From: Cytophagales bacterium
GTDB taxonomy: Bacteria > Bacteroidota > Bacteroidia > Cytophagales > Cyclobacteriaceae
NCBI GenBank assembly: GCA_029262955.1
Contig: JAJCYL010000155.1
Span: 1-10,028 of the forward strand
Direction: 5' to 3'
DNA: 10,028 nt
This document shows, piece after piece, positions 1 through 7,167 of the stretch (position 1 is its first letter; the number at the start of each line of letters is the position of its first letter). The notes under the pieces are model-generated. The model had not been told where the DNA came from. It made no database searches and saw nothing but the letters and a program-made list of their open reading frames with translations. Made by a program: the position numbers and the translations under genes.

Positions 1-538
1 ATAGGGAAATGACTTAAAACTATAGCATGTCATGCTGAGCTTGTCGAAGCATAGGCGTTAAGTTTTAATAAAACGTTTCTAGTTGACAGGCCCTTCGACA
101 AGCTCAGGGTGACAATACTGGTACAGGGAAATGACTTAAAACTATAGTATGTCATGCTGAGCTTGTCGAAGCATAGGCGTTAAGTTTTAATAAAACGTTT
201 CTAGTTGACAGACCCTTCGACAAGCTCCCGGTGACAATACTGGTATAGGGAAATGACTTAAAACTATAGCATGTCATGCTGAGCTTGTCGAAGCATAGGT
301 GTTAATTTAATAAAGCGTTTCTAGTCGACAGGCCCTTTGACAGCTCCCGGTGACAAAGTAGCAAGACAAACGTTATGACCATTAATAAATGCATGTCATG
401 CTGAGCTTGTCGAAGCATAGGCGTTAAATTTTAATAAAGCGTTTCTAGTTGACAGGCCCTTCGACAAGCTCAGGGTGACAATACTAGTAATGGGAAGTGA
501 CCTAATAAAATAGCATGTTATGCCGAGCTTGTCGAAGC
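1..538. repeat. Tandem array of 122-bp units, each with a long imperfect inverted repeat
   Basis: Four near-complete units and the first part of a fifth lie head to tail. The same anchor (GCATGTCATG or a variant) falls at 25, 147, 269, 391 and 513, exactly 122 bp apart each time. In unit 1 the left arm (28-51) and right arm (91-114) are reverse complements at 20 of 24 positions. Their shared core is CTGAGCTTGTCGAAG and its complement, and the loop is 39 nt. A second small palindrome (GTTTT-AAT-AAAAC, 62-74) lies in that loop. Right arms of the other units are at 213-236, 333-355 and 457-480; unit 5 has only a diverged left arm (about 514-538). Units 2 and 3 share CTCCCGG in place of CTCAGGG, and unit 3 has small deletions. 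The first unit starts at the window edge, so the array may extend leftward. There is no open reading frame and no spacer-like variable segment. The arm core resembles REP or MITE-like intergenic repeats that I recall from many genomes; no transposase is present here. Confidence 0.93.
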
Positions 539-621
539 TGCGCCTTCATTGAATCTCATAGCTTACCGATCAAAAAAGGGCAATTTTAATTTTATTAGTA
601 TCTTTAATTAGTATTAACGGA

Positions 622-1500
622 ATGAAGAAGATTACCCTCCTATTGTTGGTTATGACAGGTTGCTATCAGCCTGAAATTGAAGACAAGTCCCTTATTTCAT
701 CAGCAAACTTGAATGTCAAAAGTGTTAGGACCTACTACATCGATGAGTATGGTGACCAAATTCGAAGGGATGGAGATTTAATTGGGAAAGCACTTTTTGG
801 TAATGATGGGTCTTTGATGAATATTAAGACTACTAATTCTAAAAAAACCAAGTACCAATCAAATGCTTATTGGATTGAAAGGTATGAAGGAATTCCAGTT
901 AACAGGTTACTCAGGGTACTTGATGGAGGGGCATATGGGCAGCAATGGAAAAACATAACACCGTTTTTAACAGGTGGCCCAAACCATCCTACAAAATTTG
1001 GAAATTTAAAAGTAAGAGAAGTACAGAAATTAAAAGAAACGCACGACCAAGAGGGGGTAGAATACAATTACCAAGTTGACAGTGAAGTTCGACCACAGTT
1101 AATTGAAACCTTTTCCAAAGTACCCATGACAGGGAATTTTTCTGAAATGTCGTCGAGAAAAACCCAGAAATTTCGCTATGATAGCGAAGGAAGAATAACT
1201 CATTTTGAAGTCACTGAAGTGCATGACCTCGAGGGATGGCCCGCTTCTAACTTCAGTGAGTCGTTTCAATACAACACTACCGGACTCTTAACTGAATATC
1301 AAAGAGATAAAGTAAATGTTAAAGTATCACGCAATGACAGTGGTTTTATTGATCTCATTGAAATTTTCAAAAACAACAATTTACAGAGATGGTATACCGT
1401 CCAATATTTAGACAACAACCTCCGCCAAAGTAGCCAGGCATTTAATGCGAATGGTGAATTAGAGTTTACTGTCGATTATGTTTACGAGTATTACAACTGA
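622..1500 (+). CDS. Predicted lipoprotein with YD-like repeats, function unknown
   Basis: This encodes 292 residues. The N-terminus is a short lipoprotein signal: two lysines, a leucine-rich core and a lipobox ending M-T-G-Cys14, so the mature protein should be lipid-anchored in the envelope. The residues after the cysteine (YQPEIED) are not a clear Bacteroidota surface-export signal, so periplasm-facing anchoring is as likely as surface display. The C-terminal half carries loose repeats of an aromatic-Tyr-Asp-x-x-Gly type: FRYDSEGRITHFE (184-196), FQYNTTGLLTEYQ (215-227) and a more diverged one near 272-290. These are typical of small Bacteroidota lipoproteins built from beta-hairpin YD-like units; they have no catalytic signature. 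The start is ATG with no convincing ribosome binding site. It lies 84 bp downstream of the hairpin-repeat array. The stop is 1 nt from the stop of the convergent S9 peptidase gene. The function is not recognised. Confidence 0.85.
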   Translation: MKKITLLLLVMTGCYQPEIEDKSLISSANLNVKSVRTYYIDEYGDQIRRDGDLIGKALFGNDGSLMNIKTTNSKKTKYQSNAYWIERYEGIPVNRLLRVLDGGAYGQQWKNITPFLTGGPNHPTKFGNLKVREVQKLKETHDQEGVEYNYQVDSEVRPQLIETFSKVPMTGNFSEMSSRKTQKFRYDSEGRITHFEVTEVHDLEGWPASNFSESFQYNTTGLLTEYQRDKVNVKVSRNDSGFIDLIEIFKNNNLQRWYTVQYLDNNLRQSSQAFNANGELEFTVDYVYEYYN

Positions 1501-1501
1501 T

Positions 1502-3505
1502 CTAGTTCTGCCCTTTCACATATTTATCAAACCAGCCTACAAACCTTTCATACCGATCTTTTTGAAAAGTAGGCCTTCGAATGCCGTGATGTTCACCTGG
1601 ATAAACCACCAATTGTGTCTCCCTTCCCAATCTCTTCATCGACTGGTACATCTGCTCAGAGTTGAGAATTGGGACATTCCAATCAACTGCACCGCCTATC
1701 CAAAGTGTAGGCGTGGTAATCTTGTCTACCTGATTAAAAGGTGATATTCGCTCCCACGCTTCTGCATTCTCCCACGGTAATCCAAATTCCTGCTCCCACC
1801 ACATTTGATAATGATCATGGCCATAATTTGCCCTGTAATTGGCCTCACTTGCTCCGGAAACTGCTCCTTTAAACCGTTGGGATTTGGTTATGACATAATT
1901 GGTTAAGATTCCTCCATACGACCAGCCTCCTACTCCTAAACGATCCGGATCACCATATCCCTGACTGATTACATAATCAACTCCGGCCATTACATCCTGA
2001 TAATCTGGGCCTCCCCAATCCGCAAAAAGTGCTTGTGCGAACTTCTGACCATACCCGGTTGAACCTCTGGGATTGGGTTGTATGACAACATAACCTTTGG
2101 CCGCATACAGATGGGGTTCAAAACGATAGCTGAATTCATATTGAGAGGTGGGACCCCCATGAATCCACAGTATTACAGGGTATTTCATATTTGAATTAAA
2201 CCCCAGTGGCTTAGTAATAAAGGCTTCAATTTCAGTTCCATCAGCACTATTGTACTGGATGTTTTCCATCTCAGCGGTTTGAAGCTGAGCAAACAACTCG
2301 TTATTTTCTTGTGTAAGCTGCTTGAGTTGCCCGGCCTTGTAGGTATAAACTTCCCGAGGAACATGAAAACGTCCAATCAAAGGAGTTGCAAATGTCCCTA
2401 CCAGATCATAATCACTCACACTCAGTTCTCCGCTAACCATCCTATTCAAATTCTTTCCTGTGGGGCTAATTGAAGCCAGTTGACTTTCCCCACTGTCCTC
2501 CAAAAGAAACCAGATACTCTTGCCGTCAGTACTAAATTTTGGTTGACTGATATTTCGATCAAGATTCTCTGTTAAAACTCTGGGGTCACCACCGGTTGAA
2601 GAAATAACGGCCAGGTGATTAGTCGCATACCAAATAGCTTTTGGCTCGGCGATTACAGTTACGTAGGTGATTTGTTTACCATCAGGACTCCATGATGGTG
2701 CATAATCCTCCTGTAGATTTTTCGTGACCTGAAACAGCGTCTGACCCTTATCTGTATTGTCCGCAGAGACAATCCAGATATCTGAGTTTCTGTTGCCGTC
2801 GGCATTTGAGGTTCTGTTGCTGGTGAAAGCAATGGATTTACTGTCAGGACTCCAGACTGCTTGGCTGTCATCAAAATCCCCAGAAGTGATTTGAACAGCT
2901 GCTGTATCTCCAGGTGTGAAGGCGTATAGATGGGTCCTCCTTCGATCAAGGTAACCAGTATAATCCCTTTTAAACTGGAGGCGATCGATCACATGGGGTT
3001 TTGGTTTCTTATCGTCTTCCTTGTCCTCTGTGAGTATTTCGGGCTTCGGATCTTTAATCAACAGCAACAACCTCTTCGAATCAGGAGACCATTCATAACC
3101 GCTAAGTCCCTGCTTAATATCAGTGAGTTGCTGCGCCTCACCTCCTAATCGATTTAGGGTCCAAACCTGGGTTTTGGCATCTTCGTCACCTTTTGAGGCT
3201 GTAAATGAAAGGAATTCACCATCCGGGCTCCATCGTGGATTACCAGCTGAATAACCTTCACCTGTCATTGGAATGGCTTCACCACCTGCTGCTGGTATCA
3301 TCCAAATTCGGGTCTCACTTTCATCCTCTTCAAGATCTTTGGTGGCTACAGTATATGCCACCCACTGCCCATCAGGACTAATCTGCGGATCCCTTACGGT
3401 TCTAATCTTAAAGAAATCGTCAATGGAAGTTGGTCGTTTAGCCACTTGGGCCAAAACACCACCTGATGCAATTAACATCACCGTGGCTGTTAAAAAGATT
3501 TTCAT
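1502..3505 (-). CDS. Secreted S9 family serine peptidase (acylaminoacyl/dipeptidyl-peptidase type)
   Basis: This encodes 667 residues, the usual length for bacterial S9C-type peptidases. A type I signal peptide (about 1-19, ending GVLA before Gln20) predicts export. Residues about 30-400 form a beta-propeller of PD40/WD40-like blades, seen as repeated SPDG or SPDS motifs (43-46, 93-96, 140-143, 219-222, 273-276). The alpha/beta-hydrolase domain follows from about 420. It has HGGP at 449-452, NPRGSTGYG at 478-486, the nucleophile elbow G-W-S-Y-G with Ser529, Asp609 in AVDWNVP, and His640 in EHHGI, so the Ser-Asp-His triad is complete. The family removes short N-terminal units (acyl-amino acids or dipeptides) from small peptides; DPP5-like activity is possible but the substrate cannot be read from sequence. 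Its start lies 8 bp after the stop of a broken phosphatase remnant, which suggests it was the last gene of an operon. No separate promoter is evident, so it may be read from the metalloprotease promoter upstream. Confidence 0.93.
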   Translation of the reverse strand: MKIFLTATVMLIASGGVLAQVAKRPTSIDDFFKIRTVRDPQISPDGQWVAYTVATKDLEEDESETRIWMIPAAGGEAIPMTGEGYSAGNPRWSPDGEFLSFTASKGDEDAKTQVWTLNRLGGEAQQLTDIKQGLSGYEWSPDSKRLLLLIKDPKPEILTEDKEDDKKPKPHVIDRLQFKRDYTGYLDRRRTHLYAFTPGDTAAVQITSGDFDDSQAVWSPDSKSIAFTSNRTSNADGNRNSDIWIVSADNTDKGQTLFQVTKNLQEDYAPSWSPDGKQITYVTVIAEPKAIWYATNHLAVISSTGGDPRVLTENLDRNISQPKFSTDGKSIWFLLEDSGESQLASISPTGKNLNRMVSGELSVSDYDLVGTFATPLIGRFHVPREVYTYKAGQLKQLTQENNELFAQLQTAEMENIQYNSADGTEIEAFITKPLGFNSNMKYPVILWIHGGPTSQYEFSYRFEPHLYAAKGYVVIQPNPRGSTGYGQKFAQALFADWGGPDYQDVMAGVDYVISQGYGDPDRLGVGGWSYGGILTNYVITKSQRFKGAVSGASEANYRANYGHDHYQMWWEQEFGLPWENAEAWERISPFNQVDKITTPTLWIGGAVDWNVPILNSEQMYQSMKRLGRETQLVVYPGEHHGIRRPTFQKDRYERFVGWFDKYVKGQN

Positions 3506-3513
3506 TTTTGGGG

Positions 3514-3764
3514 CTATATTTTATCTATTGATATAACTTTTGGCCAGCCAACAAATTGCTCCGCTTCATCAGTTCGGACATCGACATATCTTGGCCAGCA
3601 TTCAAATGTGACTTCTTTTTTTGATTTTTTAAACCGAATTAACCCATAACCAGCTCATTTGAAATGACTATCAGGATTTGCATAGGCTGTTCGTTCTCTG
3701 GCCACCACCATCGGCTATAGTAGTTATTTACAATCGCTGGAACAACAAAAGCCCAAATATGGAC
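3514..3764 (-). pseudogene. Remnant of the C-terminus of a PhoD-like metallophosphatase
   Basis: The gap between two minus-strand genes translates into recognisable protein in two frames. The first block (3764 down to about 3690) reads IWAFVVPAIVNNYYSRWWW then PENE. The second block is shifted in frame (about 3690 to 3514). It reads TAYANPDSHFK, a TGA stop at 3655-3657, AGYGLIRFKKSKKE, VTFECWPRYVDV, then QFVGWPKVISIDKI and a TAG at 3514-3516. From memory this matches the C-terminal end of PhoD-like or alkaline-phosphatase-D-related proteins. There, a (F/C)VPAIxNYYxRWW block is followed by a glycine-rich GNK stretch, AYANP, GYGxxRF, a CWPR-VDV block and a final GWP. The glycine-rich stretch is missing and the frame changes there, so an internal deletion of roughly 20-25 codons is likely. 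About 80 codons of a several-hundred-residue gene survive. The first block lies in the same frame as the preceding metalloprotease gene and directly follows its stop codon. The reading of two coding-like blocks is direct; the family name is recall. Confidence 0.72.
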
Positions 3765-4817
3765 TTAGGCCGGGCCAAATGCCGGGTTATACACAGCTTT
3801 TAAAGTTATATCATCGAAGAACACCAAACCTGTAGTATTTGGCAGAAAGGCCAAAATTATACTGACAACTGCTGAAGTATTCGGAAAATAGGGGATGGTC
3901 AACGTATGGGTTTGAAAAACACTTGTACCAACAAATTCTTCAACGGTCTCAGTAGAATTGAAGGAAAGGATTTCATTATCCTTGTCAAATCCACCCGCAA
4001 TGGCAACCCCTCCGCCTTCTACGTTTTGCATTCTGAATTTTACTTCGATTAAAACATCAGCAGTTTCAGGTATGATATTCAATTCATCGGTTCTAAATCT
4101 CCAAAAGAGTGTTTCATCCAAATTCTCTGTAACCTGCAGTCCCAATGAGAATTCACCAGATGAGGCAGCCTGCGATGTTCTAGCCCCTGTAACGGCCGAT
4201 CTCTTAAGAAAATCCTTGGTTGTAAGAAAAACCCAGCCCTCATCAGATACTTCCAAACCCGAATTGATTTCTACAACAACCTCTTCAGTTTTGTCAAATA
4301 TCCATGGTGGGGCTTCAGTTGTCTCATCAAATAACTCATCAAACAAATATTGCTTTAGCAAAGGTGTGAATTCATTATAAGGCCCGAGCTCTCCGGTTTC
4401 CATCACACTTTTCACTAGCGAATTATCGAAACGATCGTCCCGATGGGGTCGATCCAACATTGCATGACCCATTTCATGAAAGACGAGTCCCTCTCTGGTT
4501 GCATCAGATTGTTGTATCCAGCAACGATCACTTCGCCTAATAGTAATGAAATTTTTATTGTCTGAAAATGCCGAAGCCCTTCCGCAGATAAGTTCGTTAT
4601 CATCAATGTCATCTAATGAAAACGTAGCCTCAAACCCTTTGAAGTCAAATGTAAGACCTCTGTTTCCTGCCTCTTCTACAAAGGTGTCAATGAAGGGGCT
4701 GATCTCCGTTTCTATATTGTCCGAGACATCGTCGATGGCAACCTGATCATCATCGCTACATGAAATAATTGCAGCACTTGCTAATAAAACTCTAGTCGTC
4801 TTTATAAAATGGTTCAT
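3765..4817 (-). CDS. Surface-exposed lipoprotein, metzincin-like zinc metalloprotease with C-terminal beta-sandwich
   Basis: This encodes 350 residues. The lipobox I-I-S-Cys20 ends the signal peptide, and the mature N-terminus Cys-SDDDQ matches the Bacteroidota lipoprotein export signal (serine followed by acidic residues), which predicts display on the outer face of the outer membrane. Residues 114-125 read HEMGHAMLDRPH. The zinc motif HExxH is followed by a third histidine at His125, one residue farther away than in the classical HExxHxxGxxH metzincin motif. A Ser-Val-Met (137-139) is placed like a Met-turn. Cys78 and Cys99 could form a disulfide. After an acidic linker (about 155-185), residues about 185-345 look like a galactose-binding or jelly-roll module ending GLVFFDDITL (330-339), which often binds carbohydrate or protein. 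The substrate is unknown. There is no T9SS C-terminal domain. It is divergent from the second S9 peptidase gene and is followed immediately, in frame, by the phosphatase remnant. The ATG start is supported by the lipoprotein signal. Confidence 0.85.
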   Translation of the reverse strand: MNHFIKTTRVLLASAAIISCSDDDQVAIDDVSDNIETEISPFIDTFVEEAGNRGLTFDFKGFEATFSLDDIDDNELICGRASAFSDNKNFITIRRSDRCWIQQSDATREGLVFHEMGHAMLDRPHRDDRFDNSLVKSVMETGELGPYNEFTPLLKQYLFDELFDETTEAPPWIFDKTEEVVVEINSGLEVSDEGWVFLTTKDFLKRSAVTGARTSQAASSGEFSLGLQVTENLDETLFWRFRTDELNIIPETADVLIEVKFRMQNVEGGGVAIAGGFDKDNEILSFNSTETVEEFVGTSVFQTHTLTIPYFPNTSAVVSIILAFLPNTTGLVFFDDITLKAVYNPAFGPA

Positions 4818-4872
4818 TGATATTATTTGCGCTTAAAACAATTTCTCTCTACAATGCACTCCTTACGATCAT

Positions 4873-4907
4873 CAAAAATAGGTCAACTCACCCAAACGAG
4901 TGGCAAA
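4873..4907 (-). promoter_or_regulatory. Candidate Bacteroidota promoter for the metalloprotease lipoprotein gene
   Basis: Read on the minus strand, TATTTTTG (4880-4873) is an exact match to the -7 box TAnnTTTG. TTTG at 4907-4904 is a candidate -33 box, separated by 23 nt, the upper end of the 17-23 nt range known for Bacteroidota. A second TTTG at 4896-4893 would be too close (12 nt). The implied 5' leader to the ATG at 4817 is roughly 50 nt. If the gene to the left (the S9 peptidase at 1502-3505) lacks its own promoter, this one could drive it too. Confidence 0.45.
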
Positions 4908-4950
4908 TTGCATTATCAAGTCCTATAATGGACATCATTCAATCACTCAT

Positions 4951-4981
4951 TTTAACCTTGATTTAACTTATTTAACCTTGA
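4951..4981. repeat. Short direct repeats TTTAACCTTGA in the divergent intergenic region
   Basis: TTTAACCTTGA occurs at 4951-4961 and again at 4971-4981, a spacing of 20 bp (about two helical turns). A third partial copy, TTTAACTTA, lies between them (4962-4970). The cluster sits between two divergently transcribed peptidase genes, about 134 bp from the metalloprotease start and 171 bp from the S9 peptidase start. Such spacing can mark a regulator binding site, but the motif is AT-rich and could be chance. The rest of the 334-bp gap (4818-5151) holds the promoter listed separately and nothing else I can support; it contains no recognisable gene remnant or RNA. Confidence 0.3.
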
Positions 4982-5151
4982 GGCAAGCCCTATTAACGTC
5001 GCCTTTACCTTTAATTATATAGTTGCTGAAGACCTTTGGTAGTCCAAGACTCAACTATGAACAGCCAGCTTCTTTTGCCGCTCAAGTAGTTTCCTATATC
5101 TATCATTTGGGTAAATTTTTATCTTTCACCTTCCATAAACTCATTTGTATC

Positions 5152-7167
5152 ATGATTAATAGATTCTGCCTTCTCCTCTTCCTTTGTACCTCATATGTAT
5201 CGTGGTCACAGGTATCTGATAAGTTTGAACTGACGGATGTATTTAACCTGGAATATGTCTCTGAACCTCAAATATCTCCCGATGGCCAAAGGATTGCTTA
5301 TGTGCGCAATTTCAAGGACATCATGACTGACAAGAATTTGTCAAACATATGGATGATCAACTTTGATGGGAGTAATAATAGACCACTCACAACCGGTAAT
5401 CAGAGTGATTTTCATCCCAGGTGGTCACCTGACGGACAGAAACTAATTTACAAATCAAATAAGGACGGTTCTGTTCAGGTTTACCTGCGGTGGCTGGGAG
5501 AATCTTCTGAAAGTAAACTGACTAACTCCAATGAAACGCCCGGGAACATTTCCTGGTCGCCGGACAATAAGTATTTGGCGTATATCATGTTTGTACCGAA
5601 GTCACCTGCTCCATTCCTCAACCTCCCAAAGAAGCCGAAAGGAGCTGAGTGGAATGATCCTCCAAAGGTGGTTGACAAGCTCAAATTCAGGTCTGATGGA
5701 AGAGGATGGGATAAAGATGGGAATCAGCAATTATTTATCCTCTCACTTGATGGAGGCACACCAAGACAATTGACCGACAATTTTTATAATCATGGTTCTC
5801 CTCAATGGACACCTGATGGGAATTCACTGGTTTTTTCGGCTAATCACTATGAAGACGGTGCCTACGACCCCAACAATTCAGAGGTTCATAAGATATCGAT
5901 CGCCACCAGTAAAATCACAACACTTACTTCCAGACAAGGGCCGGACAATAATCCTATCGTATCACCGGATGGAAGCAAAATCGCCTATATCGGCTTTGAT
6001 GATATATATGATGGCTACGAAGTCAGAAGGCTTTACACCATGAATTCAGATGGCTCCAGTAGTAAGCTCATCTCTAAAAACCTGGATCGGGATGTTCAGG
6101 GTATCGCCTGGTCATCGGATAACAGAGGAATCTATTTTCAGTATGACGACCAGGGCGATACGAAGATTGCCTATACAGATCTAAACGGAAAAGTGAACGA
6201 CCTGACTAATCGTGTAGGAGGACTTTCATTGGGTCGCCCATACAGTGGTGGTAGTTTTTCGGTTTCCAGAAATGGTCGATATGCTTATACCTATGCTTCC
6301 ACTCAAAGCCCGGCAGACCTTGCTGCTGGTGAAAAAACTAAGGCTGGCAAATTAACCAGTTTGAACGATGACTTGTTTAGTTACAAAAAGCTGGGAACAG
6401 TTGAAGAAATCTGGTACGAGTCTTCATTTGATAAAAGAAAAATACAGGGATGGATTTGTAAACCGCCAAATTTCGATCCCAACAAAAAGTATCCGCTCAT
6501 TCTTGAAATTCATGGCGGCCCATTTACCAACTATGGAAGCAGGTTCTCGGCTGAAATTCAATTGTATGCTGCCGCTGGATATGTTGTGCTTTATACCAAC
6601 CCTCGTGGAAGTACCAGTTATGGTAAAGAATTCGGCAACCTTATCCATCACAATTATCCAAGCCAGGATTATGATGATCTGATGTCTGGCGTTGATGCGA
6701 TGATTGAAAAAGGTTATATAGATAGTGATAAGCTCTACGTTACCGGGGGTAGTGGCGGCGGAGTGCTAACCTCATGGATCATTGGAAAGACAGATCGTTT
6801 TAAAGCTGCTGTTGTAGCCAAGCCGGTGATTAATTGGTACAGTTTTGTACTCTATGCTGATAATCCTGGTTTCTTTTCAAAATATTGGTTCCCCTCATTC
6901 CCATGGGAAGATCCTGAGCACTACCATAATAGATCCCCGATCTCTTTGGTTGGCAATGTCTCAACGCCTACCATGCTATTGACGGGTGAAGCAGACATGC
7001 GAACGCCAATAGTGGAAACTGAACAATATTATGCTGCATTAAAATTGAGAAAAATTGAAGCGGTTATGGTCAGAATACCAGGAGCTTACCATGGTATAGC
7101 AGCTCAACCAAGTAACCTGATTGCAAAAGTGGCTTACATTGTCGAATGGTTTGATAGCCATAAATAG
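5152..7167 (+). CDS. Secreted S9 family serine peptidase, second paralogue (GGSGGG nucleophile elbow)
   Basis: This encodes 671 residues from the ATG at 5152. The frame stays open back to a TTG at 5023, but the ATG is preferred because it begins a good signal peptide (MINRFCLLLFLCTSYVSWS, then Gln20). The extra 43 codons would bury that peptide inside a longer N-terminus. A beta-propeller with SPDG-type blades (42-45, 92-95, 136-139, 271-274) covers about 25-400. The hydrolase domain carries HGGP (454-457), NPRGSTSYG (483-491), the nucleophile elbow GGSGGG with Ser534, Asp615 in GEADMRTP, and His647 in GAYHGI, so the catalytic triad is intact. It is the same general class as the S9 peptidase at 1502-3505. 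It differs in having Gly after the catalytic Ser where that enzyme has Tyr, and in the loops around the active site, so specificity may differ. Expected activity is cleavage of short peptides in the periplasm. Its stop codon overlaps the GTG start of the next gene. No clear promoter is visible upstream. Confidence 0.93.
   Translation: MINRFCLLLFLCTSYVSWSQVSDKFELTDVFNLEYVSEPQISPDGQRIAYVRNFKDIMTDKNLSNIWMINFDGSNNRPLTTGNQSDFHPRWSPDGQKLIYKSNKDGSVQVYLRWLGESSESKLTNSNETPGNISWSPDNKYLAYIMFVPKSPAPFLNLPKKPKGAEWNDPPKVVDKLKFRSDGRGWDKDGNQQLFILSLDGGTPRQLTDNFYNHGSPQWTPDGNSLVFSANHYEDGAYDPNNSEVHKISIATSKITTLTSRQGPDNNPIVSPDGSKIAYIGFDDIYDGYEVRRLYTMNSDGSSSKLISKNLDRDVQGIAWSSDNRGIYFQYDDQGDTKIAYTDLNGKVNDLTNRVGGLSLGRPYSGGSFSVSRNGRYAYTYASTQSPADLAAGEKTKAGKLTSLNDDLFSYKKLGTVEEIWYESSFDKRKIQGWICKPPNFDPNKKYPLILEIHGGPFTNYGSRFSAEIQLYAAAGYVVLYTNPRGSTSYGKEFGNLIHHNYPSQDYDDLMSGVDAMIEKGYIDSDKLYVTGGSGGGVLTSWIIGKTDRFKAAVVAKPVINWYSFVLYADNPGFFSKYWFPSFPWEDPEHYHNRSPISLVGNVSTPTMLLTGEADMRTPIVETEQYYAALKLRKIEAVMVRIPGAYHGIAAQPSNLIAKVAYIVEWFDSHK

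Noticed and set aside
1..538. CRISPR array
   Set aside because: The whole 122-bp unit repeats, with no unique spacers between short repeats, and the arms form a REP-like hairpin; no cas genes are present.
599..606. TATCTTTA upstream of the first lipoprotein gene as a -7 box
   Set aside because: The final G is missing and no TTG lies at the required distance upstream; not better than chance in AT-rich DNA.
1478..1744. 88-codon plus-strand open frame starting inside the lipoprotein gene
   Set aside because: Antisense to the conserved C-terminal catalytic part of the S9 peptidase, which fully explains the sequence.
3537..3600. Direct repeat TTGGCCAGC at about 3539-3547 and 3591-3599, resembling a short duplicated site
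   Set aside because: Both copies are the codons for Cys-Trp-Pro and Gly-Trp-Pro of the phosphatase remnant, so the protein remnant explains them.
3958..4380. 140-codon plus-strand open frame
   Set aside because: It lies fully antisense within the metalloprotease gene, has low-complexity Ser-rich sequence and no family features; it is a shadow frame.
5073..5109. Promoter-like TTTTG and TATCATTTG upstream of the second S9 peptidase
   Set aside because: The -7 box has three instead of two spacer bases after TA, so it does not match TAnnTTTG, and the spacing of 23 nt is at the limit.
5023..5151. In-frame extension of the second S9 peptidase back to a TTG, adding 43 residues
   Set aside because: The ATG at 5152 begins a standard signal peptide with Gln at +1; the extension would place it internally and has no family-like features.
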